Part shown: positions 47,264 through 56,365 of the stretch, piece by piece
How the letters are laid out: each line of letters opens with the position of its first letter
Numbering within the stretch: position 1 is the first letter of the stretch
Source: Bacillus albus
GTDB lineage: Bacteria > Bacillota > Bacilli > Bacillales > Bacillaceae_G
Assembly (NCBI RefSeq): GCF_001884185.1
Contig: NZ_MAOE01000083.1
Coordinates: 51,230-115,229 of the forward strand
Length of the DNA stretch: 64,000 nucleotides
Reading direction: 5' to 3'
The notes under the pieces: model-generated
What the model saw: the letters and a program-made list of their open reading frames with translations, nothing else
Database searches by the model: none
What the model was told of the DNA's origin: nothing
Program-made: the position numbers and the translations under genes

Positions 47264-48031
47264 ATGTCAACAAATGTAGTTACTGTAGAAAGTGTAGAAA
47301 AAACGTATGGGAAAAGAAATGAGAATCAGTCAAAAGCGCTAAGGGGCGTATCATTAACTATTAAGGAAGGAGAATTCGTCGGGATTATGGGGCCTTCTGG
47401 ATCTGGAAAAACGACTTTACTTAATGTGATTAGTACATTGGATCAAGCAACAGGTGGTAGTGTGACAATAGCTGGCACAAATATTACTTCTATGAAGGGG
47501 AATGCATTGTCAGATTTTCGCTCTCAAAAATTAGGTTTCATTTTTCAAGATTTTAACTTACTTGAAAACTTATCAATTTATGAAAATATTGCTTTACCAC
47601 TTTCTTTGCAAGGCGTACCTTCAAGTGAGATTACTGGAAAGGTGAATGAGGTTGCAAAGAAGTTAGGGATTACTGAAATTTTAACGAAATATCCAACTGC
47701 TGTTTCTGGGGGACAAAAGCAAAGAACAGCGGCAGCACGAGCTTTAGTACATAATCCAGCAATCGTATTAGCAGATGAACCGACAGGTGCGCTTGATAGT
47801 AAAAACGCAAAAAGCTTATTAGAAGCGATGCAAGATTTACATGAAAATCACAATGTAAGTATTTTAATGGTAACGCATGATGCATTTAGTGCGAGTTATT
47901 GTGAGCGTATATTATTTATTCAAGACGGTCTTCTTTATAAAGAGTTAAAGCGTCAAGGAACGCGAGAAAATTTCTATCAAGACATTTTAGGTGTGCTCGC
48001 TCATATGGGCTCAGCTACTGAGTCTAAGTAG
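47264..48031 (+). CDS. BceA-type ABC transporter ATP-binding protein
   Basis: 255 residues. Walker A GPSGSGKTT, Q-loop FIFQDFNLL, signature SGGQKQRTAAARALVH and Walker B IVLADEPTGALD are all present. The MacB/LolD-like ATPases of this type pair with FtsX-domain permeases and confer resistance to cell-wall peptide antibiotics such as bacitracin. The ATG at 47264 follows GGAG. The permease gene begins 11 bases after its stop. Confidence 0.9.
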   Translation: MSTNVVTVESVEKTYGKRNENQSKALRGVSLTIKEGEFVGIMGPSGSGKTTLLNVISTLDQATGGSVTIAGTNITSMKGNALSDFRSQKLGFIFQDFNLLENLSIYENIALPLSLQGVPSSEITGKVNEVAKKLGITEILTKYPTAVSGGQKQRTAAARALVHNPAIVLADEPTGALDSKNAKSLLEAMQDLHENHNVSILMVTHDAFSASYCERILFIQDGLLYKELKRQGTRENFYQDILGVLAHMGSATESK

Positions 48032-48042
48032 GGGGTGAGGCT

Positions 48043-49926
48043 ATGTTATTCAAATTATCACGTCATAGTATGAAAAAGATGTTAAAAGATTATATGGTTT
48101 TACTTATTGGTCTCGTTATTAGTATTAGTATTTTCTACATGTTCCAAACGATGGCGATGAATAGTGAATTTACGAAGGATAATAGTCTTATTAGTAGTAT
48201 TAGACTCGTATTTTGGGTAGGTGCCATACTATTATCTTTCATTACTGTATTTTATATTATATATGCCAATTCTTTCTTACTTACATTAAGAAGAAAAGAA
48301 CTCGGTATGTACATGATGCTTGGCGCGAAAAAGAAAAAAGTAGCACAGTTATTATTTATTGAAACATTCGGTATGGGTATTGTCAGTATTATTATCGGTA
48401 TTTTAGTAGGGATGTTACTTGCAAGTGTAGCAGGAAACTTTTTAATGAATGGTATGGAAATTTCAGCAAAAGGTAGTTACGCATCTATATACACACCAGC
48501 AATTTTAGTTACAGCTATTTTCTTCTTAATACTATTTTTCATTACTGGCTTAATGAACAGTGTTCGATTGTTACGTAAAACAGAATTAGAATTAATACGT
48601 GAAGATGAAACGCTAGATGAAGTGAAGAAAAGTAAAACTCGCATTATTATAATGACTGTACTTGGTGTACTGCTAGTAAGTACAGGATACTACTTTATGA
48701 TTAATGTAAAAATATATGCTGAATTAGGCTTTATAATAGCAACAATTGTTACAACGCTTGGAACATATTTTATCTTTAGTTCATTGCTCCCATTTTTTGT
48801 GATGAAAATTAAAGGAAATAAAAAACGAAATGAAACGGGCTTAAATAGTTTTACATACGCACAGCTACGCTTTCGAGTAAATAGCTTATCGAGAGTATTA
48901 GGAACTGTAGCGATGTTAATTGCATTAGGTGCAGGTGCGATGACTGCAGGAATGGCGTTCCAAAAAAATGTAGGTATTATGACAGACTTCTCACGTGTAT
49001 ATGATGTCGTAATTCATGATCCGAATGATCAAGATAAAGCGGCCTTGAAAGAAATGGAAATTATAGAAGAAAGCAATTATAAGTATAAAGTAGATGGAGA
49101 AGCGGTGTATTACTTACGTAACGACTTAACTGCGAAACCGCCACTCGTTTCCGATCACTTTGATACAAAAACGTTAAAAGAGCCTGCTCGTAAACGTGTG
49201 GCTGAGCCTTTAACTGAACCTGTCTATTCTGCTTTGGAAGCTCCGGAAGCAGCGAATAAGCTTCCTCGTATGCCAAAAGATTGGGAAGATGCAGTTGTAA
49301 GAGAAATACAAATTACACATAATCAATTTAACGGAAAACCTGTAAGAATTGCTGATGAAGAACACTACAAAGTAGTTCAAGGAACGGAGCATAGTGTAAC
49401 ATTAGCAAAAGTAGATGATATGAAAAAATATAAACCATTGTTGCTCGATATAGATAAAAGGCAAAAAGAATTAATTGAAACAACAACAGGTACAAAAGTA
49501 GAACTATATACAAAAATGACAATTTATCAGTTTATGAACAGTTTCATGAGTGGAACAATGTTTATGGGATTTTTCCTTGGAATTGCCTTTTTAGCAATGA
49601 TGGCAAGTTCTCTTATGTTCAAAATATTAACAGGTGCTTCTCGTGATGTACGACGTTATGAAATGTTACGAAAAATTGGTGTGAGACGTAGTATGTTAAC
49701 GAAAAGTATATATAAAGAAATTTCATATTTATTTATCTTCCCAGCAATTATTGGAATTTCCCACGTGTTAGTAGGACTTAACTTATTTAGCTTTATATTA
49801 GTTGACCCGTTTGTAAAGGTGTGGGTGCCGATAGGGATTTTCTTAGTCATTTATTTCATCTATTACTGGATAACTGTCCAACTTTATAAAGGTATGGTAA
49901 TGCCGAAAGAAGAGGTAGCTAAATAG
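48043..49926 (+). CDS. BceB-type ABC transporter permease
   Basis: 627 residues. Ten hydrophobic helices with two FtsX-like regions (about 60-190 and 510-620) and a large extracellular domain between helices 7 and 8 (about 320-505) match BceB, where that domain senses the peptide antibiotic. Start supported by GGGGGTGAGG. Such permeases normally activate a BceS histidine kinase, but none is encoded in this window, so regulation would be by an unlinked two-component system. Confidence 0.88.
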   Translation: MLFKLSRHSMKKMLKDYMVLLIGLVISISIFYMFQTMAMNSEFTKDNSLISSIRLVFWVGAILLSFITVFYIIYANSFLLTLRRKELGMYMMLGAKKKKVAQLLFIETFGMGIVSIIIGILVGMLLASVAGNFLMNGMEISAKGSYASIYTPAILVTAIFFLILFFITGLMNSVRLLRKTELELIREDETLDEVKKSKTRIIIMTVLGVLLVSTGYYFMINVKIYAELGFIIATIVTTLGTYFIFSSLLPFFVMKIKGNKKRNETGLNSFTYAQLRFRVNSLSRVLGTVAMLIALGAGAMTAGMAFQKNVGIMTDFSRVYDVVIHDPNDQDKAALKEMEIIEESNYKYKVDGEAVYYLRNDLTAKPPLVSDHFDTKTLKEPARKRVAEPLTEPVYSALEAPEAANKLPRMPKDWEDAVVREIQITHNQFNGKPVRIADEEHYKVVQGTEHSVTLAKVDDMKKYKPLLLDIDKRQKELIETTTGTKVELYTKMTIYQFMNSFMSGTMFMGFFLGIAFLAMMASSLMFKILTGASRDVRRYEMLRKIGVRRSMLTKSIYKEISYLFIFPAIIGISHVLVGLNLFSFILVDPFVKVWVPIGIFLVIYFIYYWITVQLYKGMVMPKEEVAK

Positions 49927-49937
49927 TTTAAGAACAG

Positions 49938-49970
49938 AGTCTTTGTTTAGAAAACAAGGGCTTTTTTCTT
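49938..49970 (+). terminator. Terminator after the BceB gene
   Basis: AGTCTTTGTT pairs with AACAAGGGCT, including two G-T pairs, followed by a T run. Confidence 0.65.
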
Positions 49971-50185
49971 TATTTTTAATACATTGTAATCGAGTCTTTC
50001 TATGAATTTTATATTGAAAATTAAGAAAATATTAAGGGTTTATATAGCAGAAAGTTAAGAAGTATATGGGATATTTAGAATGTGCAAAAGATCAAGGTGA
50101 AATTGTTGTACATTTATATTTTTTTGAGATAGTTTTACTGAACTAAATTGATGTTTTTATAAATTTAAAAGAAAGGAAACAACTT

Positions 50186-51217
50186 ATGAAGAAGAGAAAA
50201 AAATTAATAAAACTCATAGGAGTCATCGTTTTACTATTATTAATCGTAGCACTAATATTTCCTACATGGACTTCGCAAATAAAGGGAAAAAACAGTATAA
50301 GTACTTTAGAAAAAGTAGAGATAAATGGAAGTGATCATGAAGTGATGATACGTGGCAAAGATAAGAACAATCCCGTAATTCTTTTTGTACATGGTGGACC
50401 AGGTACTTCAGAAATACCATATGCGCAAAAATATCAAAAATTATTGGAAGAGAGATTCACAGTTGTTAATTACGATCAAAGAGCGAGCGGGAAGTCGTAT
50501 CATTTCTTTGAAGACTATTCGAATCTTACATCAGAACTTCTTGTAGAAGATTTATTAGCTATGACAGATTATGTTTCAAAACGTCTAGGTAAAGAAAAAT
50601 TAATATTGGTTGGTCATTCTTACGGTACCTATATCGGAATGCAAGCTGCCAATAAAGCCCCTGAAAAATATGAAGCTTATGTTGGCATTGGACAAATGAG
50701 TGATACAGTAGAAAGTGAAATGGATAGTTTAAACTATGTGATTGAACAGGCACAAAATGCTCGGAATACAGATGAGGTTTCCTATTTAAATGGGATGACT
50801 GAAAAAATTAAAAATGGTGATACATACACTCCGAGAAATTATGTTGCGAAATATGGTGGGACATCAAGGCTCATTGAAAACCCAGATGGTGATAACATCG
50901 GAATGTTACTCAGTAATGAATATAACTTGTTAGACGTAATTCGTTATAACGTTGGATTATCACATTCTCAAACGGTCTTATTAGAAAAGGATTTAAAGAA
51001 TCCATTGCCTAATAAGGTGACTAAAATGAAGATACCGTTTTATTTCCTTATGGGGAAATATGATTATAACACTTCATTACATGCGGCAAAAACATATTTT
51101 AATACGATTGAAGCAGGGGAAAAAGAATTTATTACTTTTGAAAAATCCGCACATTATCCGCAATTTGAAGAGAAGGAAAAGTTTTATGAGTGGATGTCCG
51201 ATACATTTGTAAAATAA
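50186..51217 (+). CDS. Alpha/beta hydrolase, proline iminopeptidase-like, membrane anchored
   Basis: 343 residues. A basic start and one hydrophobic segment (about 10-27) should anchor it to the membrane or act as an uncleaved signal. The hydrolase domain shows HGGPG (oxyanion region), NYDQRASGKS, the nucleophile elbow GHSYGT, an acid in MGKYDYN and histidine in KSAHYPQ. The HGGPG plus GHSYG set is typical of S33 family peptidases. AAAGGAAA precedes the ATG. Substrate unknown. Confidence 0.82.
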   Translation: MKKRKKLIKLIGVIVLLLLIVALIFPTWTSQIKGKNSISTLEKVEINGSDHEVMIRGKDKNNPVILFVHGGPGTSEIPYAQKYQKLLEERFTVVNYDQRASGKSYHFFEDYSNLTSELLVEDLLAMTDYVSKRLGKEKLILVGHSYGTYIGMQAANKAPEKYEAYVGIGQMSDTVESEMDSLNYVIEQAQNARNTDEVSYLNGMTEKIKNGDTYTPRNYVAKYGGTSRLIENPDGDNIGMLLSNEYNLLDVIRYNVGLSHSQTVLLEKDLKNPLPNKVTKMKIPFYFLMGKYDYNTSLHAAKTYFNTIEAGEKEFITFEKSAHYPQFEEKEKFYEWMSDTFVK

Positions 51218-51287
51218 ATAAAGTGTATCCAAACTATAGAGAATTAAAAAGTTGCGAGATATATCATTACAAAAAGCGAAGTTAAAT

Positions 51288-51326
51288 AAAAAAGACACTT
51301 GTATAAAAAACAAGTGTCTTTTTTAT
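51288..51326 (+). terminator. Terminator after the hydrolase gene
   Basis: AAAAAAGACACTTGT pairs with ACAAGTGTCTTTTTT. Confidence 0.88.
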
Positions 51327-51435
51327 AATGTTCTCTATGCAGAAGGAAAAGATTGGATAATGGTCGAAAAATATAATGTAACTTCCAAGAAATGACTAGA
51401 ATAATAAAATTTTGTCGAGAGAAAGGAAACGAAGT

Positions 51436-51855
51436 ATGAAAGAAATGCTACAGTTATTTCGCGACAAAGTGTATGCACGTTTTTTTCTAGCAAATATTTT
51501 AGAGCGACTCGGTTCTATGATTGCTGGAGTTTCTTTAATGTTTTTTTTGCTAGATCAATACGGAAAACAACCAGTTTACGCAACGATGACACAAATTATG
51601 ATGGCATTACCTGCATTAATCTTTTTTCTAGTAGAAGAATCATTCATGGGACGTGTTCAAAGTTTACTTAGTCCATTAACGACAGGATTCCAGCTGTTAT
51701 CCCTCGGTGCGATAGCGATGTTGTTCCCGAAATGGATTCGTGCAGATACGTTATATATTATTTTATTTGGTTTATTATTTTTTGTTACGTGTTTATATCA
51801 AGCTATTTTACCTAGTGGGAAGAAGCAGGTCCAAGGTATAGCTGAAGAGATGTAA
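51436..51855 (+). pseudogene. MFS transporter with large in-frame internal deletion
   Basis: The 139-residue product starts as a typical MFS carrier (RFFLANILERLGSMIAG, then MFFLLDQYG and MMALPALIFF). After about residue 60 it jumps to what looks like the far C-terminal half of the same kind of protein (FMGRVQSLLSPLTTGFQLLS, then two more helices and a polar tail). An intact member would be about 400 residues, so roughly 260 residues including the loop 2-3 motif and the central helices are missing, without loss of frame. Transport activity is unlikely. GAAAGGAAACG precedes the ATG at 51436. Confidence 0.65.
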
Positions 51856-51909
51856 TATATCTGTCTTTTTATTTCTGAATATTCTATCGAAGGGTAAGGG
51901 GAAATCTTT

Positions 51910-52776
51910 ATGTTGATGCGAGTTGCTAAATGGTGTGGGGGTACTTGTTTACAACTAGTAGCTTCAATTTTATGTATAATCTGCCTAGGTGCACTACCGC
52001 GCTTATTTAAGGGATTGCAAATTGATTTAATCGGTTTTTGGAACACGATTGTATTTCTTGGAGGGAAGTTACTTCAACCAGGTGAAATTACATATGGATT
52101 TCGGGACTCAAGAAAATTATTTCCGCAAATATGGACTCATTACATTGAAACGATGATTGTATTTCTATCAGCGTTTTTACTATCTTTGCTTATAGCGTAT
52201 ATACTTGTCGTTTGGGTATTACAGCGTTCTCATATGAAACAGAAAATGTGGAACGGGATTTTTCTTACGCTTGAGAGTATACCAGATATATTACTTATTT
52301 TATTATCGCAACTTCTTGTCGTAATTATGTTTCAAAAAACAGGATTTATGCCGATCAAACTGGCTGGATTAGGGGAAGAAAGGATACGTTTGTTACCAAT
52401 TATATGTCTTACAATACCAACAACATTATTGTTTATTAAACTGTTGTTATTACGGTTTAAAGAAGAATTAGAGAAAGATTATAGTTTGTTTGCCAAGAGT
52501 AAAGGATTAAGCTTACAGCATATTTTGACACATCATATTTCAAGAAATGTTTTATTGACGACGATTTATTATGCGAAAACAAATATTTTATTTATGCTTT
52601 CCAATTTATATATTATTGAATGGATTTTCAATACATACGGAATGTTTGTTTTTGTAAAAGAAAATTCTAAATTAGAAATATTTACAGTGAGTCTAGTTAT
52701 ATTGTATGTACCGCTTTTTATACTATTTCGTATATTACATACGCTCTTACAAAATGTGATAAAGGAGCGTGTGTAA
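51910..52776 (+). CDS. ABC transporter permease, OppB/DppB type
   Basis: 288 residues with about six helices. The binding-protein-dependent permease region carries the cytoplasmic loop (FAKSKGLSLQHILTHHISRN, where EAA-type spacing is recognisable). N-terminal layout, with a long loop between helices 1 and 2, resembles OppB. AAGGGGA precedes the ATG. It overlaps or abuts the next permease, so the pair forms a heterodimer. No ATPase or binding protein gene is adjacent. Confidence 0.8.
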   Translation: MLMRVAKWCGGTCLQLVASILCIICLGALPRLFKGLQIDLIGFWNTIVFLGGKLLQPGEITYGFRDSRKLFPQIWTHYIETMIVFLSAFLLSLLIAYILVVWVLQRSHMKQKMWNGIFLTLESIPDILLILLSQLLVVIMFQKTGFMPIKLAGLGEERIRLLPIICLTIPTTLLFIKLLLLRFKEELEKDYSLFAKSKGLSLQHILTHHISRNVLLTTIYYAKTNILFMLSNLYIIEWIFNTYGMFVFVKENSKLEIFTVSLVILYVPLFILFRILHTLLQNVIKERV

Positions 52777-52777
52777 C

Positions 52778-53782
52778 ATGTGGCAAGTTGTAAAAAGAGA
52801 TGTGAGATTTTGGATAGGTATTACTTTTTTGAGTGTACTAATGATTGTTAGTATTGGATATACGTTGTTTTTTGATGGGAATATTCGTGAACTTACGATG
52901 ATGTATAACGAAAAAGGAGAACTAGAGGCAGCTCCATTTTCGCCATCAAGTAAATTTTGGTTTGGAAGTGATGTGAATGGCCGCGACCTTGTTCAATTAA
53001 TAATAGAAGGCGCGAAATGGACAGTTGGAGCGAGTATAATTATAGCGATATTACGAGTTATAGTTGGAGGGGGAGCTGGTTTACTGCTTGGTATGTATGG
53101 TAAACGTTCTTTTCCAGTTATTTCATCCTTTTTTGATCCTTTTAGTATTGTACCAATGGTCATGATTTCTTATTTTATGCTAAATGAAGTTTTAACGTTT
53201 GACAGTGGAGCGGAAGTTGTGCCGTTGTATTTGCGGGTGACATTTCAAATTATAGTCCTTGTATGTCTTGCTGTACCAACGGTTATGTTGTATGTAGCGC
53301 AAGAAGTAAAGCGTATTAAGAAAGAAGAATTTATGTTGGCAGCTACTGTGCTCGGTGGAAGTAAGTGGCATCGGTTGAAGCGCCATATATGGCCGCATAT
53401 GTTACCACCATTTCTTTTATTAGTAGCTCAACAATTTGTGAGTACTTTATTGCTTCTTTTACACCTTGGTTTGTTGCAATTATTTTTTGGTGGAACTATA
53501 ACCTTCAGTGGAATGGATCCAGATAGTGTAACAAAAGAATGGACTGGCCTAATTGGTCAAAACTTCCGTCACTTAACTACACATACATGGATTGTACTTA
53601 TACCAATTGCTTTTTATAGTATGACAATTTTAGCGGGAAATCTAGTTAGTAATAGTATGCAAGATGCGATTAAACTGGGAAATGTAAGAATGACTAAGAG
53701 TAAAGATAAAGAAAGGAAGGAAGAGATACAAGTGCAACATACTGTGAATGATTTTTCTTTCTATAGAGAGATACAAAAATAA
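52778..53782 (+). CDS. ABC transporter permease, OppC/DppC type
   Basis: 334 residues. The N-terminal helix is followed by a periplasmic loop containing FWFGSDVNGRDL, a typical OppC feature (GTDxxGRD), and the EAA-like loop AATVLGGSKWHRLKRHIWPHM. It partners the permease just upstream. ATG at 52778 follows AAAGGAG; a GTG at 52769 is the alternative. The C-terminus has an extra polar tail. The pair probably imports peptides or a related solute. Confidence 0.82.
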   Translation: MWQVVKRDVRFWIGITFLSVLMIVSIGYTLFFDGNIRELTMMYNEKGELEAAPFSPSSKFWFGSDVNGRDLVQLIIEGAKWTVGASIIIAILRVIVGGGAGLLLGMYGKRSFPVISSFFDPFSIVPMVMISYFMLNEVLTFDSGAEVVPLYLRVTFQIIVLVCLAVPTVMLYVAQEVKRIKKEEFMLAATVLGGSKWHRLKRHIWPHMLPPFLLLVAQQFVSTLLLLLHLGLLQLFFGGTITFSGMDPDSVTKEWTGLIGQNFRHLTTHTWIVLIPIAFYSMTILAGNLVSNSMQDAIKLGNVRMTKSKDKERKEEIQVQHTVNDFSFYREIQK

Positions 53783-53784
53783 AG

Positions 53785-53826
53785 AAAGATAGCTGAAGAC
53801 AAATCGTTTTCAGCTATCTTTTTTTT
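53785..53826. terminator. Terminator between the permease gene and the ZIP gene
   Basis: AAAGATAGCTGAA (53785-53797) pairs with TTCAGCTATCTTT (53809-53821), followed by a T run. Confidence 0.88.
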
Positions 53827-53834
53827 CGTTTCAT

Positions 53835-54572
53835 TTAGTGGTGTCCAGTTAATAGAGTAAACACTATTATTAGTAAAAATCCACTAGTTGCGCACATTAA
53901 AAATGTAAGGAAAGAAAGCTGTTTCTTTGCCTTCCAAAGCATTTCATGAATTGTAACATAGCCAAGTGAACCGATAGCACTCCCCATAATGAGCCCTTGT
54001 AAATGTAGAGCTTTTCCTTCCATCAAAATGCCAAAAACCGTACCAGTACCGAGAATAAGAGAAAGTAATAAAGTTGTTAATAAAAAGGAAACATATTTAT
54101 GCTTTGTAAAGAGAAAGGGGATAATTAATGCTAATCCTTCAGGAATATGGTGAACGACAATTGCTATTAAAAAAGGAATGGCAGAGCCAGCATGATTAAT
54201 AAAAGCTGTACCTAAAGCAAATCCACTCGGCAAATTATGAATAAATATAGCGAAAGAGAGAAAAAGGAAAGTTTGCCAAGCTTGTTGATCTTTTTTATGT
54301 ATCATTGGATGATGACAATAGTTATCTAATAAGCTCATAACTAAAATACCGATAGCTATACCAAGTATAGGCCCAATTATTTCAAAGCTTGAAAAAGTTT
54401 CAGGAATAATTTCAAGAGATAAAAGTCCAAGCAAAATTCCGCCACATAATGCGTATAAACGATGCATTTTTTCTTCAATTAGTTGGCGTGTAGCAATGCC
54501 GACAGCACCGCCTAATAGTAATCCACCGAATGAAAAAAATGTAACTATCATAGGAATCCATAATCGTTCCAT
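53835..54572 (-). CDS. ZIP family metal transporter
   Basis: 245 residues, about eight helices. The two signature helices are HNLPSGFALGTAF and HHIPEGLALIIPF, which supply the metal-binding His and Glu residues; a His-containing cytoplasmic loop (CHHPMIHKKDQQ) lies ahead. It likely imports zinc or another divalent cation, although some bacterial ZIPs differ. The ATG at 54572 follows GGAG; the longer frame starts from an unsupported GTG. It converges on the permease genes. Confidence 0.87.
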   Translation of the reverse strand: MERLWIPMIVTFFSFGGLLLGGAVGIATRQLIEEKMHRLYALCGGILLGLLSLEIIPETFSSFEIIGPILGIAIGILVMSLLDNYCHHPMIHKKDQQAWQTFLFLSFAIFIHNLPSGFALGTAFINHAGSAIPFLIAIVVHHIPEGLALIIPFLFTKHKYVSFLLTTLLLSLILGTGTVFGILMEGKALHLQGLIMGSAIGSLGYVTIHEMLWKAKKQLSFLTFLMCATSGFLLIIVFTLLTGHH

Positions 54573-54712
54573 CGTATCACACTCCGATTCTTCCACTTAT
54601 TTTTAGCTTACGAAAAGGAAAGTTAGATTAGTCCAAGTAATTGTGTTTGATTATAGAGAAAAAACTAATAATTCGTTATAATTTATATATTAAATTTAAG
54701 TGGAAATATGAA

Positions 54713-55495
54713 ATGGGTATAAGTTTGCAAACAAAGTGGAGTCTATCTGAATATGAAAATCCAAAAAGATATGATGTGGAAAATAAAAGTTTTTCAGATT
54801 TTCCGTTCTTACTATCATGGGCACAAAAACTAAATATCAAAAATGAATGGATTCTAGATATTGCTTGCGGAACAGGAAGAGTTACCATTCCCTTTATAGA
54901 AAACGGATATAAAATAATCGGTGTAGATATACATGAAGGAATGCTTGCTGAAGCGAAGAGAAAATCTATGAAATATAAGAAAGTAAGATGGTTACAACAA
55001 GACTGCTTACAATTGAAGATTGAAGAAACAATTCCGTTAGCATTTATGGTTGGCCATGGGTTTCAACATTTTCTTACGAATACTGATCAAAATAAGTTAT
55101 TAACATCTATTCATCATGTGTTAGCTGATAATGGTATATTCATATTTGATACACGTTTTCCTTCAAAAGAAGAATTAATACAACCATCTACAGAAGAATA
55201 TTGGACAACTATTAGTGATGAAAAGGGAAGAAAATGTGATTTATATACTGAAATGACATATGATTCAATTCAGCAAATACAGCACTACATAACAACAAGA
55301 AGGTTTTATGAGGGTGATGTGCAAGTAGAAGAACTGAAAACAACGATTGAACTTCGCTATACGTATCCGCAGGAGTTAGAAAGAGTATTAGTGGCGAATG
55401 GTTTTGAACTATTACATATATATAATGATTGGGAAGGAAATGAGTTAGGAGAAGACTGCTATTCTATGGTAGTAGTTAGTCAGAAGAAAAAATAA
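54713..55495 (+). CDS. SAM-dependent methyltransferase (class I)
   Basis: 260 residues. Motif I is ILDIACGTGRVTIPF, followed by the acidic end of strand 2 (IIGVDIHEGML) and the strand 4 region (FMVGHGFQHFL). The core is a standard Rossmann methyltransferase fold of the methyltransf_25 kind. Substrate is unknown. The start at 54713 is uncertain, as the ribosome binding site is weak. Confidence 0.8.
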   Translation: MGISLQTKWSLSEYENPKRYDVENKSFSDFPFLLSWAQKLNIKNEWILDIACGTGRVTIPFIENGYKIIGVDIHEGMLAEAKRKSMKYKKVRWLQQDCLQLKIEETIPLAFMVGHGFQHFLTNTDQNKLLTSIHHVLADNGIFIFDTRFPSKEELIQPSTEEYWTTISDEKGRKCDLYTEMTYDSIQQIQHYITTRRFYEGDVQVEELKTTIELRYTYPQELERVLVANGFELLHIYNDWEGNELGEDCYSMVVVSQKKK

Positions 55496-55543
55496 TATTA
55501 TTTTAAAAATATGAGTGTAAAAAGTTTGTAAGGAGAGAAAAAG

Positions 55544-56173
55544 ATGCCTTGGTACCTAGATAATGTTTATGAATTAAATAAAGAAGCACCATATACATTC
55601 TACCTTCCTAGTTCAGAAGTGTTGGAGAAATTAAAGGTTGGAGATTTGGTAAAGTTAATTTTTGTATCTAAAAATGAGGAAGAAGATGGGTTTCATGGTG
55701 AAAGAATGTGGGTTGAAATTACTGAAAGGAACGAGAAAAATTTTGTAGGGACACTCAATAATAATCCGTATCGTTTAGATTTAAAAATAGGTGATAAAAT
55801 TTCATTTGGAATTGACAATATATGCGATACGGAATATAACGATCCAGCTTCAAAAGATTGGGACTTTTATTTTGATACGAAGGTAATTGTTAGTAATGAT
55901 GTACTTGAAAAAAGAGAATTTAACTTTATGCTTAAAGAGGATTCAAGAGAAGAAGGTGACTCTGGTTGGTCAATACTGAGTGGTTATGAAAGTGATGACT
56001 ATGTCAATAATCCTAAAAACTTTCAAATTATTTCAATTGGAGTCATTTTGAATATAGATGATTCTATTTTAAAATTTCTTGAGGAACCACCTTTATGTGC
56101 ATATGAAAGAAATGATGAAGGTAGATTCTATAAAATTGAAGACTACGATTGGGATGCATATTTAAATGGATAG
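55544..56173 (+). CDS. DUF2314-DUF2185 (Imm33-like) two-domain protein
   Basis: 209 residues, acidic, no signal peptide. The N-terminal half (about 1-105) has RMWVEITERNEKNFVGTLNN and LKIGDKISFG, as in DUF2314. The C-terminal half (about 112-200) has VIVSNDVLE, DSGWSILSGYESDDYVNNP and a LCAYERNDEG end, as in DUF2185, also listed as immunity protein Imm33. It may be an orphan immunity protein. AAGGAGAG precedes the ATG. Calls are from memory. Confidence 0.65.
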   Translation: MPWYLDNVYELNKEAPYTFYLPSSEVLEKLKVGDLVKLIFVSKNEEEDGFHGERMWVEITERNEKNFVGTLNNNPYRLDLKIGDKISFGIDNICDTEYNDPASKDWDFYFDTKVIVSNDVLEKREFNFMLKEDSREEGDSGWSILSGYESDDYVNNPKNFQIISIGVILNIDDSILKFLEEPPLCAYERNDEGRFYKIEDYDWDAYLNG

Positions 56174-56365
56174 AAGAATTTACTATGTTTTAAAGAAAAG
56201 TACATTTAGAGAATCAAGAGCATCCTGCTGAAAAGAAGATTAGAGATTTAATGTAGCATGTACAAGAACAGTATATGAATAAAGTGAAATAGTTATTATG
56301 TTAGATCGCAGAAATTTAAAAGTGGTGGAAATTGAAGAGAGTAGTAGTAAATGGAGGGTTTTGTA

